Below are positions 1-12,169 of a DNA stretch of 64,000 bases, in pieces. The translations under genes were made by a program, and so were the position numbers. The notes beneath the pieces were generated by a model that had not been told where the DNA came from, did not search any database, and saw nothing but the letters and a program-made list of their open reading frames with translations. The DNA is from Cornus controversa (Eukaryota; Streptophyta; Magnoliopsida; Cornales; Cornaceae): assembly GCA_026545225.1 (NCBI GenBank), contig CM048849.1:53576836-53640835 (forward strand), given 5' to 3'. How positions within the stretch are numbered: position 1 is the first letter of the stretch; each line of letters starts with the position of its first letter.

Positions 1-1400
1 AAAGTGTGGAAAGTGAAAAAAAATGAGATTAAAAAATGTGAATATAAATTTTAATGAATTAGAAAAAACATAAGAAAATATTTGTTTTAGGTGTGTGGAA
101 AAATTCTTTAAATGTGTGGAAAGAAATTTTAAATTTGTGGAATCTACTTTAAAAGTGTGGAAAGTGAGAAAAAAATTAGTCTAAAAAATGTGAATATAAA
201 TTTTTTTTATTTTTTGTGCAAAATAAATCTTTCAAATGTGCCTAAGAGTTCCAAAAAAAATTGGAAAAAAAAAAAATTTGTTTGAAGTGTGTGGAAAGTA
301 CTCTAAAAGTGTGGAAAGTGAAAAAAAATGAGATTAAAAAATGTGAATATAAATTTTAATGAATTTTTTGTGCAAAACCATCTTTCATATATGACTAAGA
401 GTTCCTAAAAAAATTGGAAAGAAAAAACATAAGAAAGTATTTGTTTTAGGTGTGTGGAAAAATTCTTTAAATGTGTGGAAAGAAACTTTAAATTTGTGGA
501 ATCTACTTTAAAAGTGTGGAAATTTAGAAAAAAATTAGTCTAAAAAATGTGAATATAAATTTTTTTTATTTTTTGTGCAAAATAAATCTTTCAAATGTGC
601 CTAAGAGTTCCAAAAAAAATCGGAAAGGAAAAAAATAAAAAAAATATTTGTTTTAAGTGTGTGGAAAGTATTTTAAAAGTGTGGAAAGTTAAAAAAAATG
701 AGATTAAAAAAATTTTTATGAATTTTTTGTGCAAAAACATCTTTCTTATATGCCTAAGAGTTCCTAAAAAAATTGGAAAGAAAAAACATAAGAAAGTATT
801 TGTTTTAGGTGTGTGGGAAGGTAGTTTAAATGTGTGGAAAAATACTTTAAATGTTTGGAAAGAAACTTTAAATTGTGGAAAGTGAGAAAAAAATTAGCCT
901 AAAAAATGTGAATATAAATTTTTATGATTTTTTGTGCAAAATACATCTTTCAAATGTGCCTAAGAGTTCCAAAAAAAATTGGAAAAATATAAATAAATAA
1001 AAATATTTGTTTTAAGTGTGTGGAAAGTACTTTAAATGTGTGGAAAGTGAAAAAAAATGAGATTAAAAAATGTGAATATAAATTTTAATGAATTTTTTAT
1101 GCAAAACCATCTTTCATATATGACTAAGAGTTCCTAAAAAAATTGGAAAGAAAAAACATAACAAAGTATTTGTTTTAGGTGTGTGGAAAAATTCTTTAAA
1201 TGTGTGGAAAGAAATTTTAAATTTGTGGAATCTACTTTAAAAGTATGGAAAGTGAGAAAAAAATTAGTCTAAAAAATGTGAATATAATTTTTTTTTATTT
1301 TTTGTGCAAAATAAATCTTTCAAATGTGCCTAAGAGTTCCAAAAAAAATTGGGAAAGAAAAAAAATATATATTTGTTTTAAGTGTATGGAAATTACTTTA
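1..1400. repeat. satellite-like tandem array with two alternating subunits
   Basis: The same set of words recurs in order: GTGTGGAAAG, then AAAAAATGTGAATATAAATT, TTTTTTGTGCAAAA, a CATCTTTC/AATCTTTC word, and CTAAGAGTTCC. The full unit starting GTGTGGAAAGTGAAAA begins near 4, 309, 679 and 1038, giving periods of about 305-370 bases. Each unit holds two related halves, one with 'ATATGACTAAGAG' and one with 'AATGTGCCTAAGAG', so the array looks like a two-part higher-order repeat. It probably continues left of the window. Short Lys-rich reading frames inside it are by-products of the A-rich repeat, not genes. Confidence 0.85.
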
Positions 1401-1797
1401 ATAGTTTGGATATCATAATTTGACATGAATTATAAATATCATAATTTTTTTTTCTTAAGTCAATAATAGCCTATATTATACTCATATTGAAGCTCTCGGA
1501 ATATACTATTTAAAAAAATTAGTTTCATCAAAAAATATTATTTGTGATAAAAGTTATGAGCTTTTAAGTGAAAAGAAAAAAAATGAAAGTATATGATTTT
1601 CGGATTACAACACCATACGGCACCATCCGAATACCGCAGACGATCCAGGTTCCCTTTAAACATGTGCAGATAAATCATCCTCCTCATTGTCCTTCATTCA
1701 ACTATTTAGCATCCCTGTTCCTTATTGAAGTAACAGAAACAATAAATATAGGGATTATTATATATACATTAAGTTTTGGATAGCAATTTACTATCTC
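1401..1797. other. unassigned AT-rich spacer
   Basis: This spacer lies between the satellite and the next repeat. A 71-codon open frame at 1568-1783 has locally higher GC (about 1605-1730) than its surroundings, but the peptide matches no family I recognise and no splice or start context supports a gene. Confidence 0.4.
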
Positions 1798-2379
1798 ATT
1801 GAGGCAAAGTCTTTTTTTTTTTTTTTTTTTAAATGGAGTTGATCCGAAAGATGAGGTGTACATAAAATTTACTGTGTAATTTAATATAATACCCAATGTG
1901 CCCTTTATAACTTTGAATTGTTATTTTCTAACATTATAAAATTTTAACTGTGTAAAAGTTTTACTTCATGGATGAAAAACTTTTACTGCATGGTATTATA
2001 ATTTTATTGCACAAAATCTTTGGCATTGCTTTATTGTCATTTGTTAACCATGTAAAATTTTAATTGTATGTAAAACTTTTACTTCATGGTGTTATAATTT
2101 TATTTCAAAACCTAAGACATTGTTTTATGATTTAGAATTTTCATTTTCTAACAATGTAAAACATTAACTATACTAAGTAATAGTTTTTTTTTGCATGAAT
2201 GCAAAAATTTTACTATTTTATGTTATAATTTGACTGCACAAAACCTTAAATAGAAAATGATAAAAATAGTAAAAAAGAGCACATTGGGCATCACATTAAA
2301 TTGCACGATAAATTTTCATGTACACGTCACCTTTTGGGTCAACTCTATTTTTTTGAGAAAAACAAAACTTTGACTCAAT
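1798..2379. mobile_element. non-autonomous TIR DNA transposon of about 0.58 kb
   Basis: The left end reads ATTGAGGCAAAGTC, then a T tract, then GGAGTTGATCCGAAAG and a stretch ending CCCAATGTGCCC. The right end, reverse-complemented, reads ATTGAGTCAAAGTTTT, then AGAGTTGACCCAAAAG and CCCAATGTGCTC. The inverted arms are therefore about 100 bases with several mismatches. The interior contains imperfect copies of a word like AAACTTTTACTTCATGGTGT. I could not find a clean target-site duplication, so the exact ends and superfamily are uncertain. Confidence 0.6.
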
Positions 2380-2668
2380 CAAATGTTAAATTGTTCTCCA
2401 AAACTGAATGTATGTATAATAATATCTATAGTATTTTTAGATATGTCATATATTGAATGGAGTAGTTTATTGCCCTTCAGGTCATTTGAGTCGGTTGTTA
2501 GCTATTTTACACGTCCAAAATTTTATTGTGTTTAACTGCAAAAAGAGTAGGTTACAAAGAACCAACTAGAATATTGCTTTGCTCTTCTTCACTATCCCCT
2601 AGCTTCTTAGTTGAACTTAAATAGATAAAACATAGCAATGATATATAATATGGTGAGAATGAGGTCTT

Positions 2669-2672
<4 letters not shown>

Positions 2673-2743
<71 letters not shown>
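2673..2743. repeat. compound (CT)n(TA)n microsatellite
   Basis: Uninterrupted TC dinucleotides run from 2673 to about 2717, followed by TA dinucleotides to 2743. It lies just 3' of the minus-strand X8 gene, in its likely 3' UTR or downstream flank. The 290 bases before it hold nothing I recognise. Confidence 0.95.
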
Positions 2744-2854
2744 CATGCTTCTAATTCGCAGCAGTGCTCCCTTGAACTCTGCAAAGTGTGTTGGTGATTG
2801 AGGAAATTGCCATCTCGTTGCCGAGAGAGAAAAATGAACTTTGTTCCCATCAAT

Positions 2855-4062
2855 TTAGAGAGAATTTGCTGCAAAAAGCGAGAGACAAGTTGCCGCGAAA
2901 AGCAGCAGTACGCTGTGCAATGTGGAGTCTGCTGAGCTTGGGGTCCCTATTGGTTCTGAACCATAATCTGTTGGTTCACTTGGGGTGGCAGGATATATTG
3001 ATGAGCTTGGGGTGGTAGGATTGTTTAATGAACTTGTGCTGCTGTAAAATAAACGAACACAGATTAATTTGTTTTTCATTTGCTTTCCTTTCTTGCAATA
3101 GAATTGAAATTAGAAGTGGTTAATTTGAAGAATTTACCTAGGTGTTGTAGTGGGTGCTGCATAATGACAGTTTCCTGAACCTGCAATAATGCCAAAGAAG
3201 ATTGGAAATTAAAATACACCATTGATATATATATATATATACTTCAAATATTTTCATCATGGGGACAATTGCAAGTATGGGCATTATTCTGGAAAATGTT
3301 GTAAGAAATGGTAAAAGTGAGTCTTGTGAACGCATCTTATCTTACTTGGGTCAGTGTAGGTAAGCTGTGCCACTCCTCCAAAAACACAGCTAGTGGGAAC
3401 TGGATTTTTCTGGTAGTAGTTATTGAATGCATATGAAGCATGATCATGAAACGTGTTTGGGTTATAACAGCTCGCACCGGTTTGAATTGCTGAGCAATCT
3501 GCACCTCCATAGCCACAGGCATAGTCAAGAGCTACCTGTAAAGCAGTCTGCGAAGCAGTTGGGCTTGCAATGCACCAAGCCCCACTTGATGAGGCAGGGG
3601 TGGTTGTAGTCGGAGTGGGGGTGGTGGTAGTCGGAGTGGTGGTGGCGGTTGGTGGTGGCGGGCTTGTTGCTATGGTTGGAGTTGTTGTAGTTGGTGTTGC
3701 TGGGATGATAATTGGAATAGTTACTGGTGTGGCATCAAGTTGGGTAGTGAAATTTAAAGATGAGAAGAGTGTTTGATTTTCTTGATAGATTGTTTCGGGG
3801 GAAGATTTCTCGGCAATGCCTAAATCTGAAGAAAGCAAAAAAAAAGGATCAGTTATATTCTTTCTTACCTTTTCGATCTTTTCTCTACAAGAATCAAAAC
3901 ACGAAAGGAACTTAAAATCAAAACCTGCAAGAAAGTGAAAACAACTTGAATTGAGAGGAAGCTAGACACAAGAGGAAGAAGATGGAGGAATTGAAAATCA
4001 CCTGGAATGAAAAGAAGACTCAACAGGAATAACATGGAACATTGGAAATCTCTAGCACCCAT
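2855..4062 (-). CDS. X8 (CBM43) domain, GPI-anchored callose-binding-type protein
   Basis: Coding exons on the minus strand: 4062-4002, 3825-3346, 3180-3138 and 3041-2855. All junctions are GT-AG and the phases join to 256 residues. Residues 1-25 form a signal peptide (hydrophobic FLLSLLF core). Residues about 50-100 are a Thr/Pro-rich linker. The X8 domain (about 103-188) starts at AWC and keeps six cysteines in the contexts WC, AC, DC, SC, SC and NCHYA. The tail is Ser/Pro-rich and ends in a hydrophobic segment, as expected of a GPI-anchor signal. Proteins of this build (PDCB family and related X8 proteins) bind callose (beta-1,3-glucan) at the outer membrane face or plasmodesmal neck. There is no glycosyl hydrolase domain, so an endoglucanase role is unlikely. 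Calling it a true PDCB rather than another X8-GPI protein is inference. The exon-4 acceptor is a tandem CAGCAG. Confidence 0.9.
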
Positions 4063-4210
4063 ATCTCTTAATTACTTTTACAAGCTGGTTCTGGATTATC
4101 TACTTTGCTTGGACCTATGATAGGACATAATGTGGAGATTTTTCAAGCAAGAGAGACACCAATTAATGATATAGTTGCGAAAGAGAGATTATCTTTCTTG
4201 CATTGGTTTA

Positions 4211-4223
4211 GTATATATATAAA
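4211..4223 (-). promoter_or_regulatory. probable TATA box of the X8 gene
   Basis: Read on the minus strand the site is TTTATATATATAC, about 150 bases upstream of the start codon at 4062. That leaves room for a leader of about 120 bases. The position fits a plant TATA element; no transcript evidence is available. Confidence 0.45.
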
Positions 4224-5079
4224 GTTGGAAGAATCAAAGCTTTCTTGGATTGAAGGACAGAGGGGGGAGGGAATATAAGAAAACTTGAGAAAGGAGGCAT
4301 TGGGTAGTTTGAAACTGCAAGCAAGAGGAGGTGCCAAAATAGGAAAACAGTGGATGATCAGAAAGAAAAGGGAAAAGAGGGATTGATATGCTTGGAATTT
4401 AAATATGATATTTGTGCTGATTTAAGTTATAGACTTGTAGTAGTTAATGTAACTGTGATGTTGTGGTATTTTCCTCTCTCTCTTTTATGCTTCTCTTTTA
4501 CTGTTTTATGGTACTAAATCAAAAGCTAAAGGTGGAGACACATCATCTGAAAATAAAAATAAAAAACTGTCCTTCCTTGTGTCTTCATCTTAAAGAGTTT
4601 GCAAAGATGCAAATTCCATAAATATAAAATAACAATTGCATGGATCAAAAGCATTTCAAGATCATATAGCTCAATTAGTACCGTCCTCTAATCTGGATGA
4701 CACAAGCATAATCCATCATTTATCGTCGGTCAATAAGCAATTAATATATATATATATATATATATATATTAATCAATCATTCAAAACAGTAAAAATCAAG
4801 TTAATCAAAGTTCCTGTTTCAGCCTTTCAAATGAGTTGGCAGGTTCCTGTTAGATTTTGATAGCTTTAACCTTTCTTTCTTTAGTTGAAACTTGAAAGGA
4901 ACCCAAGAACCTCCTACTCGCACAATTTAGATAAATGTTACCTAGCTTGAAGAAACTATTTCATGTGACTAACAAAACTCGTGTCATTTTTGTACTCAGA
5001 ATATCTGCATTCAACTCTCTAAATCTCTCTAATTTACTACTTTCGCTTTTTCAATAGTCATGTCTGTATTTTTTCAGAG
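4224..5079. other. upstream flank of the X8 gene
   Basis: AT-rich DNA with a (TA)n tract at about 4744-4769. No coding exon, RNA gene or transposon end was recognised. It probably contains the promoter region of the minus-strand X8 gene. Confidence 0.4.
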
Positions 5080-6180
5080 CCATGTCAATATTTTCAGTTA
5101 TCCAGATTTTGGCTCACATTGACCTCTCCGAATTATCGCTAGCCAAAAAATAATAATTTTTTAAATTTTTTAATTTTAAAATATTTAATTAAAATTTTTA
5201 TTTTTAACTTTTTGCAACGGCTATATTTCAAACGGCTATATTTTTAACGACTATATTTTTCATCTTATATAAACACATTCATTTGGTCATATGAGAACCA
5301 TCATTACATTTATCTCTTTCATTCTCCATTTTTTTCAATCTCGAATTTCCAATAGCTTCGTTATCACGAAATTTTCCTTTGTCAGACTCTAATTCATCAT
5401 CATCATCATCTAAAATGACCCTATTCACATGATGATGCAACAAAATATAGACAACTACAATATGCTTCTGAATGCAGTGACATCGGAGATAGTCTAACAA
5501 GTCTTTCAACTGTCTAAAAGATGGTACATTCATCTCAACCAAGAGGGAAGCCACCAGCTGCTAATGAAAAACTACTTTGATGAGAATTGCACATATACAC
5601 CAGCCAACTAGTTTTAGCAAATACCCATTTATTTTTGCGGCACAAATCTATTCTCGCCAACGTCATATTCGCAACAAATATATAAATACGCAGTCGAGGA
5701 AAGATTTGATAGATAATTTGTGAAACCGCTCTGGTGATGAAGACCTATATTTCATGTTGTATTTTTATGCTTTTATAATTTATGTTGAATTTTTATGCTT
5801 TTATGTTATGAAGTTTTATGTAATAAAAGTTTACATAATACAATGCTTTCCAATTTTAACAATATTTTAAGCACTTTTTTCATTATTTGTTAAAAATAAA
5901 TAAAAATTTTGGGCCATTATTGGCCTATATAGCCGTTGAGAAATTTTATTTAAAATTTTATTATTATTTTATTTCAGAAAATAGTTTTTTTGGCCAATAT
6001 ACCAATTGCCAAACAGTCCCTAGCGACTATATTGGTAGAGATATGTCTTAAAAAAAAATTTTAAGAAAAACAAAAATATATATAACCCAAAAACTTTTTT
6101 GCCATTTTCCGAGAGCCAAACAGGTCCTTAGCCAACGGTCAAATGTTTTTGACCGTTGGTGTGTGGCCTTCATGCGCCTG
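5080..6180. mobile_element. probable PIF/Harbinger-like non-autonomous relic
   Basis: Near 5213-5262 there are three copies of a word like ACGGCTATATTT followed by CATCTTATATAAACACATTC. Repeated ACGGCTA words ahead of a TATA-like site are common in plant PIF/Harbinger elements. Near 5930-6140 are CCATTATTGGCC, AGCCGTTGAG, GCCAAACAG and GAGAGCCAAACAGG words, like element tails. A 91-codon minus frame (5554-5279) has an Asp-run and no recognised domain. The ends are eroded and no target duplication was found, so the limits are approximate and the family is an inference. Confidence 0.4.
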
Positions 6181-7035
6181 ATAAAAAAAAAAAAATCAGG
6201 TGCAACTCACTCACCTAATAAAATATAAAAATAAAAATAAAAAAGGTTCGGCCTGCATGCAACCTTCCCCAATCGGAGAAAGGCTAATTTCCCCTGCCCT
6301 CATATGGGGCTCACAAGTACAATGTAAACATGGCCTAACCAAAACAGATACAAATCGGACTCTCATAGAACCCAATGAAAATGCTCTTATAACTTCAACA
6401 ATTTAGAAGGTGAACTTTGACGCAATTGTAAAATTGTTCCATTGTAATTTAGAAGTTATGGCTCAAAACAAGTAAACCACCCCTTCCCATGCAAAAATAA
6501 AGTTGCATAAATCTAATATTCTCCTCGGATTTGCCCATTTTAACTTGAACAATTTATACAAACGCTAAATGCCAAGAATCACAATAGTTACGTTGTAGAG
6601 TTTTACCAAAGGTGAAGTGGTCTCATCAAATGTTTATGAACTGTTATCAACTCTTTATGTTTTTAATTGCAATTGTTTTTTGTACAATTTCAGTAATGCT
6701 CCGATGTTTAGTCATTGCGATCTTTGAAGTTGAATTAAGTGAAAGGGAAAAAAACAAAATTAAAATAAAGCAAAGAAGAATTAAATGGTATATTCCATTG
6801 CATGGAATTAGATATTTGAAATTTGCACACCAATTTCAATTCCAAGATTCTAATTCTATAGAGCGGAACACAATTAAAAAAAAACATGACTGAAAAGAGA
6901 CATTGTGGTGAATTATCAATTTTAATACTCCCACTGAATTGTACGAGTTACTTGTCAAAAAGAACTTATACATGAGTTTATATTTGATCTAATTGCAAGA
7001 ATTAGGAGTCCTCAGATTAGGCTGTGTAGGAATTG
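6181..7035. other. unassigned intergenic DNA
   Basis: Low-complexity and AT-rich sequence with short open frames (6200-6406, 6612-6893) that have no recognisable motif. No gene or repeat end is supported. Confidence 0.35.
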
Positions 7036-7043
7036 GGTTTTAG

Positions 7044-8430
7044 CATGGTTGTTAAAATCGCGATTCGGATCGTAGAATCGTACGATTCTACGATCCAAAA
7101 TGTCAAAAACGAGTTGAATCGTATCTGGATCGTTCGTTGTGTGGAATCGGCGTAGAATCGGTAGAATCGGCCGTAGAATCGTAGAATCGTACGATTCTAC
7201 CGATTCTACAAAATACCCAATTTTGGGCTCTTTTTACTGGGCCCTTTGTGTTAAAATGGGTCTAATTTGATTATGTTATTATTTTGGGTAATATATTATA
7301 AAGGCCCAATGCTCATTTAAGGACTTAAGGCCCAATCGTTATACAAATCACATAACTTACATAATACATACAGTCATATATATTTATAAGTTATAAGTTT
7401 ATAACTTATATACTCAAAGTCAAAGCCCCAAATCGAAGAAGCCCCAGTCCAGAGAAGCCCTAGATTTCGCGACGACTGAAGACCACTCGAAGACTTGCGA
7501 GTTGCGACCTGCGATCAGCGACCCCTGCGATCGGCGACCCTTTGATGACCTGCGATCGGCGACCCTTTGATGACCTGTGATCGGCGACCCTTTGATGACC
7601 TGCGATCGGCCATTTGCACTATCGACGATGGAGTGACGGACGACTCGAAGCTCCCATTCGAAGCTTCTCTTTTCTTTTTTCTGGAAGTCTTGAAGACTTG
7701 CGATTGTCGACCTCCTACCGCTCCGGCAACGTCTAGCAGCACTGACAAAAGTCACAAAAGGTCTCTCATCACTCTTCTTTGTTTCATATCTTTTACTTCA
7801 GTCATCAGTCGCTAGTAAAATATTTCAGTCATCAGACTGTTCACTTCGGGTGTATTTCCACTTCTCTCCTCTGTTTTGAGTTTTGATTTTGCAAGTCTTT
7901 TCTCTTCTATCAAATTACATGGTCTGTTTTGCATCTTAATTCTATTGTAGTTTGTTCTTGTTGCTGGACTACTGTTTTTTTTTTTTTGTTAAATTGCTTT
8001 GAATTTGGGTGTCTTTGCTGCAAATTCAAAGTTGTGACTTTTCTATTGTGGTCCTATAAATTGATTGGTTGATGTTGGTCATGATACTGATTACTGAGTT
8101 TTTCGTGGACTTTGTGTAATTGTGTTCCAGTTTGAAACTTTGGACTGAATATGCACTTTTGGTCATTGTGAAATACTGTTTCTTTTGGTTGTTAAATACT
8201 TAAAGTGGTTTGAATTTGGGTGTCTTTGCTGCACTTTTGGACATGTAGTTTTTAGATTCAAACTTTAGTATTAGTTTGTTATATTTTAGAGGTATCATTG
8301 TTTAAAAAGTTAGTTTGAATTGTATTTCTACTAATTTGGTAGAATCTTACGATTCACGATCCGATTCTACGATTCCGATTCTACGGAATCCAAAACGATC
8401 TAACGTAGAATCCCGATTCTGACAACCTTG
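7044..8430. mobile_element. hAT superfamily non-autonomous transposon, 1387 bp
   Basis: The left end is CATGGTTGTTAAAATCGCGA and the right end reverse-complemented is CAAGGTTGTCAGAATCGGGA. They are flanked by the perfect 8-bp duplication GGTTTTAG at 7036-7043 and 8431-8438. An 8-bp duplication with CA-starting ends fits hAT. Both subterminal regions are packed with GTAGAATCG / CGATTCTAC words, likely transposase binding repeats. The interior at 7420-7760 is GC- and CpG-rich, resembling the 5' region of a hAT gene, but no BED-finger or hAT dimerisation domain is present, so it is an internally deleted copy. Confidence 0.85.
7524..7610. repeat. 25-bp tandem repeat inside the hAT element
   Basis: About 3.5 near-identical 25-base units, each containing GATCGGCGACCC and TTTGATGA. 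A partial, more diverged unit precedes them from about 7507. The array keeps overlapping frames open on both strands (for example minus 7755-7420), which explains those frames without a gene. Confidence 0.9.
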
Positions 8431-8438
8431 GGTTTTAG

Positions 8439-9085
8439 ACATCGGTGAAAATGGAATTTGAAATATTAACTTCTGAATCTCCCACTGCTAAAATTCAAGT
8501 GATTCACAAAACGTGAAAACCAAGGGCGATCATGTAGAACATGGGCTGCTTGAGTATAAACTGATTGTGATTATTGTCCCTTTTATATATGGATAAGAAC
8601 CAACTGGTGACTGGTTTGTTTGGTGGATGTGATAAAAATGTAGGTGAGGCTTAATTTCTTTGGCAATGTTGGTGACAATTTATTTTCTTGAAGCACCGTA
8701 CCAAACACAATAACCATATGTGGGAAGTACATAATTAGTTAAACTTGTTATTTAGAGCATTTCTTAATGTTAATTGGACTCAAAAAGTCATAAAATCTTG
8801 AATCTCCGTCACTCAAACTTCCACATAAATAATCACAAAGTAAACATTCAATTTGTAGTTATACACACAAGACAATTGACATGAAATCTCTCTCTCTCTT
8901 TGGAAAATGAACTTCTTAATCGATTACACATGTATATCAGGGAGTTGTATATTCTACCAACATTTAAGTCAAAATTTAAGTTAAAAAGAATATTAGGGAA
9001 AAAGTGTAAAGCGTAGTTATAAGATATACTAGTATATTTTTCAAGTTCAAAAATATATATTGTATATAAAAGAGCACTGGCAAAA

Positions 9086-9117
<32 letters not shown>

Positions 9118-9792
9118 AAGAGAAATCAAATAATTCATATAAAAGTATATATTGTATATGTGTTCATATCTAAAAGGCATTGGCTACTTAATAATTCTAA
9201 TAATGTATGAATTATGGTTATTTAATTTAATGAAAAATAGAAAATGCTAAAAAATTTTGCCCAACTTATGAACAAAAAAAAAAATTAAATAAATATTTAC
9301 GATTTAATACATATTCATATAATATCGCAATAGAAAAATGAAATACAAACTATGAAGTTCACATTGCAAAACAGAGGGAGGAAAAGAAAAAAGAGGCTTC
9401 CAATTTACCGAAACAACGCAACACTGAAGTGCGTGATGAGTTGTGATTTGTGAAATTTTGATTTGATTACTCAGCGAGTGGTATCAACGCTCCTTGAGAG
9501 CGAGTGCGTAATTTCATAAAATATGAGTGTTTATCCCGTAAATTTCAAAGTATTGTATTCTTGGTCTTTGCGTTTTATTTAAAACTTCCCACGTATGCTC
9601 TGCACAAAGTGGATGACCTACTCAACGGTTTTTATATTTACAGTATATTTGTATATTTTCACATCTTCCCACAAGAACCCTTTCTTTGCTGCTAATATGT
9701 ACTGTATATATCATTAAAATACATGTCTTTTTATAATATTATAAATAAAAAAATTACTTATTTAAGTTAGTCAAACGACTCAAATATATAAA
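8439..9792. other. AT-rich intergenic DNA
   Basis: Includes a (TA)n tract near 9094-9115 and short A/T-biased frames. No gene, RNA or transposon ends recognised. Confidence 0.4.
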
Positions 9793-10887
9793 CAAAAATT
9801 ACTCATATTATTCACCCGTGTCATGCTTATTACACTTACTCTTTTCTACTCTGACATATTACACTTATTTCCTCTCACTATCATATTTTAGCGGTTGTAA
9901 ACGAAAAATATAAAATTACTAATATGTCATTTACACTTACCTTCCCTCTATAATGACTTATTACACTCAATACTCCTGTATTTTATAATATTACACTTAC
10001 TCCTCTCTAATTTAGATGTTTGTAACAAATACTCCATTATCATTAATAACACTAATTGTCAGTGATGGTCAATGATAGTGTAGCCAAATTTAAAGATTTG
10101 TATGACAAAAATACTCTTCAAATATTTGTAGGAAAGCTTTTGTTCTATGTTACTTGTGCAAAAAGACAAATCTAACCCCAACTAAAGAAAATACAAAAAT
10201 TATTTTCTTTTACATATTTACCTTTCATCTTCTCTTTCTCTCTCTAAATCTATTGTCAATTTTATATCTATATGCACATCAATATATCCTTTAGTTTTAG
10301 TCCTTGTTCGCTTTCTATTATATTGATTGTCGACTCAGATAATGGCATCATAATGATGAATAATGAAAACTAATAAACTTTGGAGTTTATATTTATTCTA
10401 GGTGTTTAACATATACTGCAAACAAAATGTAATGAGTTTTAATTATTTGAAACGTTTCAACCTTTATGATTTATAAAAATATGTGTGAGGGTACGTATAA
10501 TGTAATTGTGACAAAATAATTTTTAGTTAAAATTATTTACACAATAATAAGGGCACAATTATAATTTCACATTTTTGTCATAAAAATCTTCAAATTTGGT
10601 CATACAAGCATTGGCTATATCTGACAATTAATATTGTTGACGATAATGAGGTATTTACTACAAACATCCAAATTAGAGGGGGTAAGTGTAATATTCCAAA
10701 ATACAAGGATGGTGAGTGTACAATATATAGGGGAGGTACGTGTAAATGGCATAAGAGTAATTTTACATTTTTCGTTAACAACTGTTAAAGTATGTTAGTG
10801 AGAGGGGAGTAAGTGTAATATGTCAAATTAGATAAGAAGTAACCGTAATAAAGTCAATCTAGAGGAGAGGTAAGTGTAATTTGCCCT
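9793..10887. mobile_element. long-arm foldback (TIR) element of about 1.1 kb
   Basis: The stretch 9793 to about 10130 reappears in reverse complement at about 10560-10887. Shared words include ATATTACACTTA, TTTACAC, TTGGATGTTTGTA/TTAGATGTTTGTA, ATTAATTGTCAG/ACTAATTGTCAG and GACAAAAAT. Arms of about 330 bases enclose a spacer of about 430 bases. Flanks ATATATAAA (9784-9792) and ATATATTAT (10888-10896) could be a decayed 9-bp duplication, which would suggest a Mutator-like origin. There is no transposase. Confidence 0.75.
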
Positions 10888-10896
10888 ATATATTAT

Positions 10897-12169
10897 GGTC
10901 TATTATATTTTTAACGTCATAATTGTCCATTTCCATTAAGGTTATGACTCTTGACTCGAAAATAAAAATTCACTTATCTTCTCACTCCGCATAGAAATGA
11001 AATATCTTAATAATCATATAATATTTGAGTTAAAGCAAGCTATTGAACTAATTAAGGCAAACAATATGAAAATATATCATAACTCTATGAATTATTAAAC
11101 CCTTCCAATTTTCATGAAAATGGCGGATTTTTTTTTCTTCAGAATATATTATATATACATATATATTATTTTTTTATTTTGAAAATAATAACTTGAGAAA
11201 GGATCGATGATTAGAATGAAAATGTATCTAATTATGATAAAAAAATATTTGGGATGAAAATAAAATAATCTCTACAATCCATAGTAAAATTTAATTGAAT
11301 TGAAAATCAAAGAAAAATCTATTTATTTTTTTAAGGGTGAGAAAAACTTAATTTTACTTAAATAAAAACTCTATTATATAGTTCAATACGCAAGTCAAGG
11401 AAAGATTGTTTGATTTAAGAAGATGACATTTATAAATTATATTATTATGTGATTAAATTTACTTTTAATTATTATATAATATATCTTACATATATTTATA
11501 GTGTGTGTATATATATATACTGAATGTAATTTCAATTCGAGAGAGAAAAAAATTTGAGAAGGAATTCAAGAGTTCTAACCTTAATTAAAAAAAAAAATTT
11601 ATAATATTAAAAATATGAGAACCAAGTATTATGTAGTTTATAGACTCTTTTATAAATTTTATTTACATAAAAAAGAAGTGGGGTGATGAGTGGAGCTTTA
11701 ATATCATCCGCCTATGTATATTATATTTATATATGATGAGATAAATATTGTTTTATTTTCATTAACATTTTTGATGGTAATGTGGGATACTATAATGTAT
11801 CTGATACTTCCACTAACATGTTAGTTGACAATAATTACAGTATTTTTGTGATTCAATTTTGAAATCATAATAGCATGGAGATTGGAGACATTGCAAATGT
11901 TTAAATTCAAACTATAAAGTGAAAAACTAGCCTAATTATCATTTGTTACTCCCAAAATAAAAATTACACAGAGTTTTTAGAGAGAGAGAGAGAGAGAGAG
12001 AGGGGCTTTTCGTGAGGAAAGAGGAGAGAAATTTCAGATATCTTCTCATCGCGGCGGATTCTACAGCAGAGCAGTTAGAGAAGGAAGGAGTCACGGAGAG
12101 AGAGAGAGAGAGAGAGTGAGAGGGGCAGTTGTTCTTTAGATCTGAGATTCTAGAGAGAGAAGAGAGAGT
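10897..12169 (+). other. upstream flank and 5' leader of the GIP1-like gene
   Basis: AT-rich to about 11940, then a purine-rich stretch with (GA)n runs at about 11979-12002 and 12097-12118, close ahead of the start codon at 12170. GA-rich leaders are common in plant genes; the transcription start was not located. Confidence 0.5.

Noticed and set aside
595-885. 96-codon Lys-rich open frame
   Set aside because: It lies entirely within the satellite-like array and repeats the array unit; no gene features.
7420-7755. Arg/Ser-rich open frames on the minus strand
   Set aside because: They are created by the 25-bp tandem repeat inside the hAT element, open in more than one frame, and have no domain.
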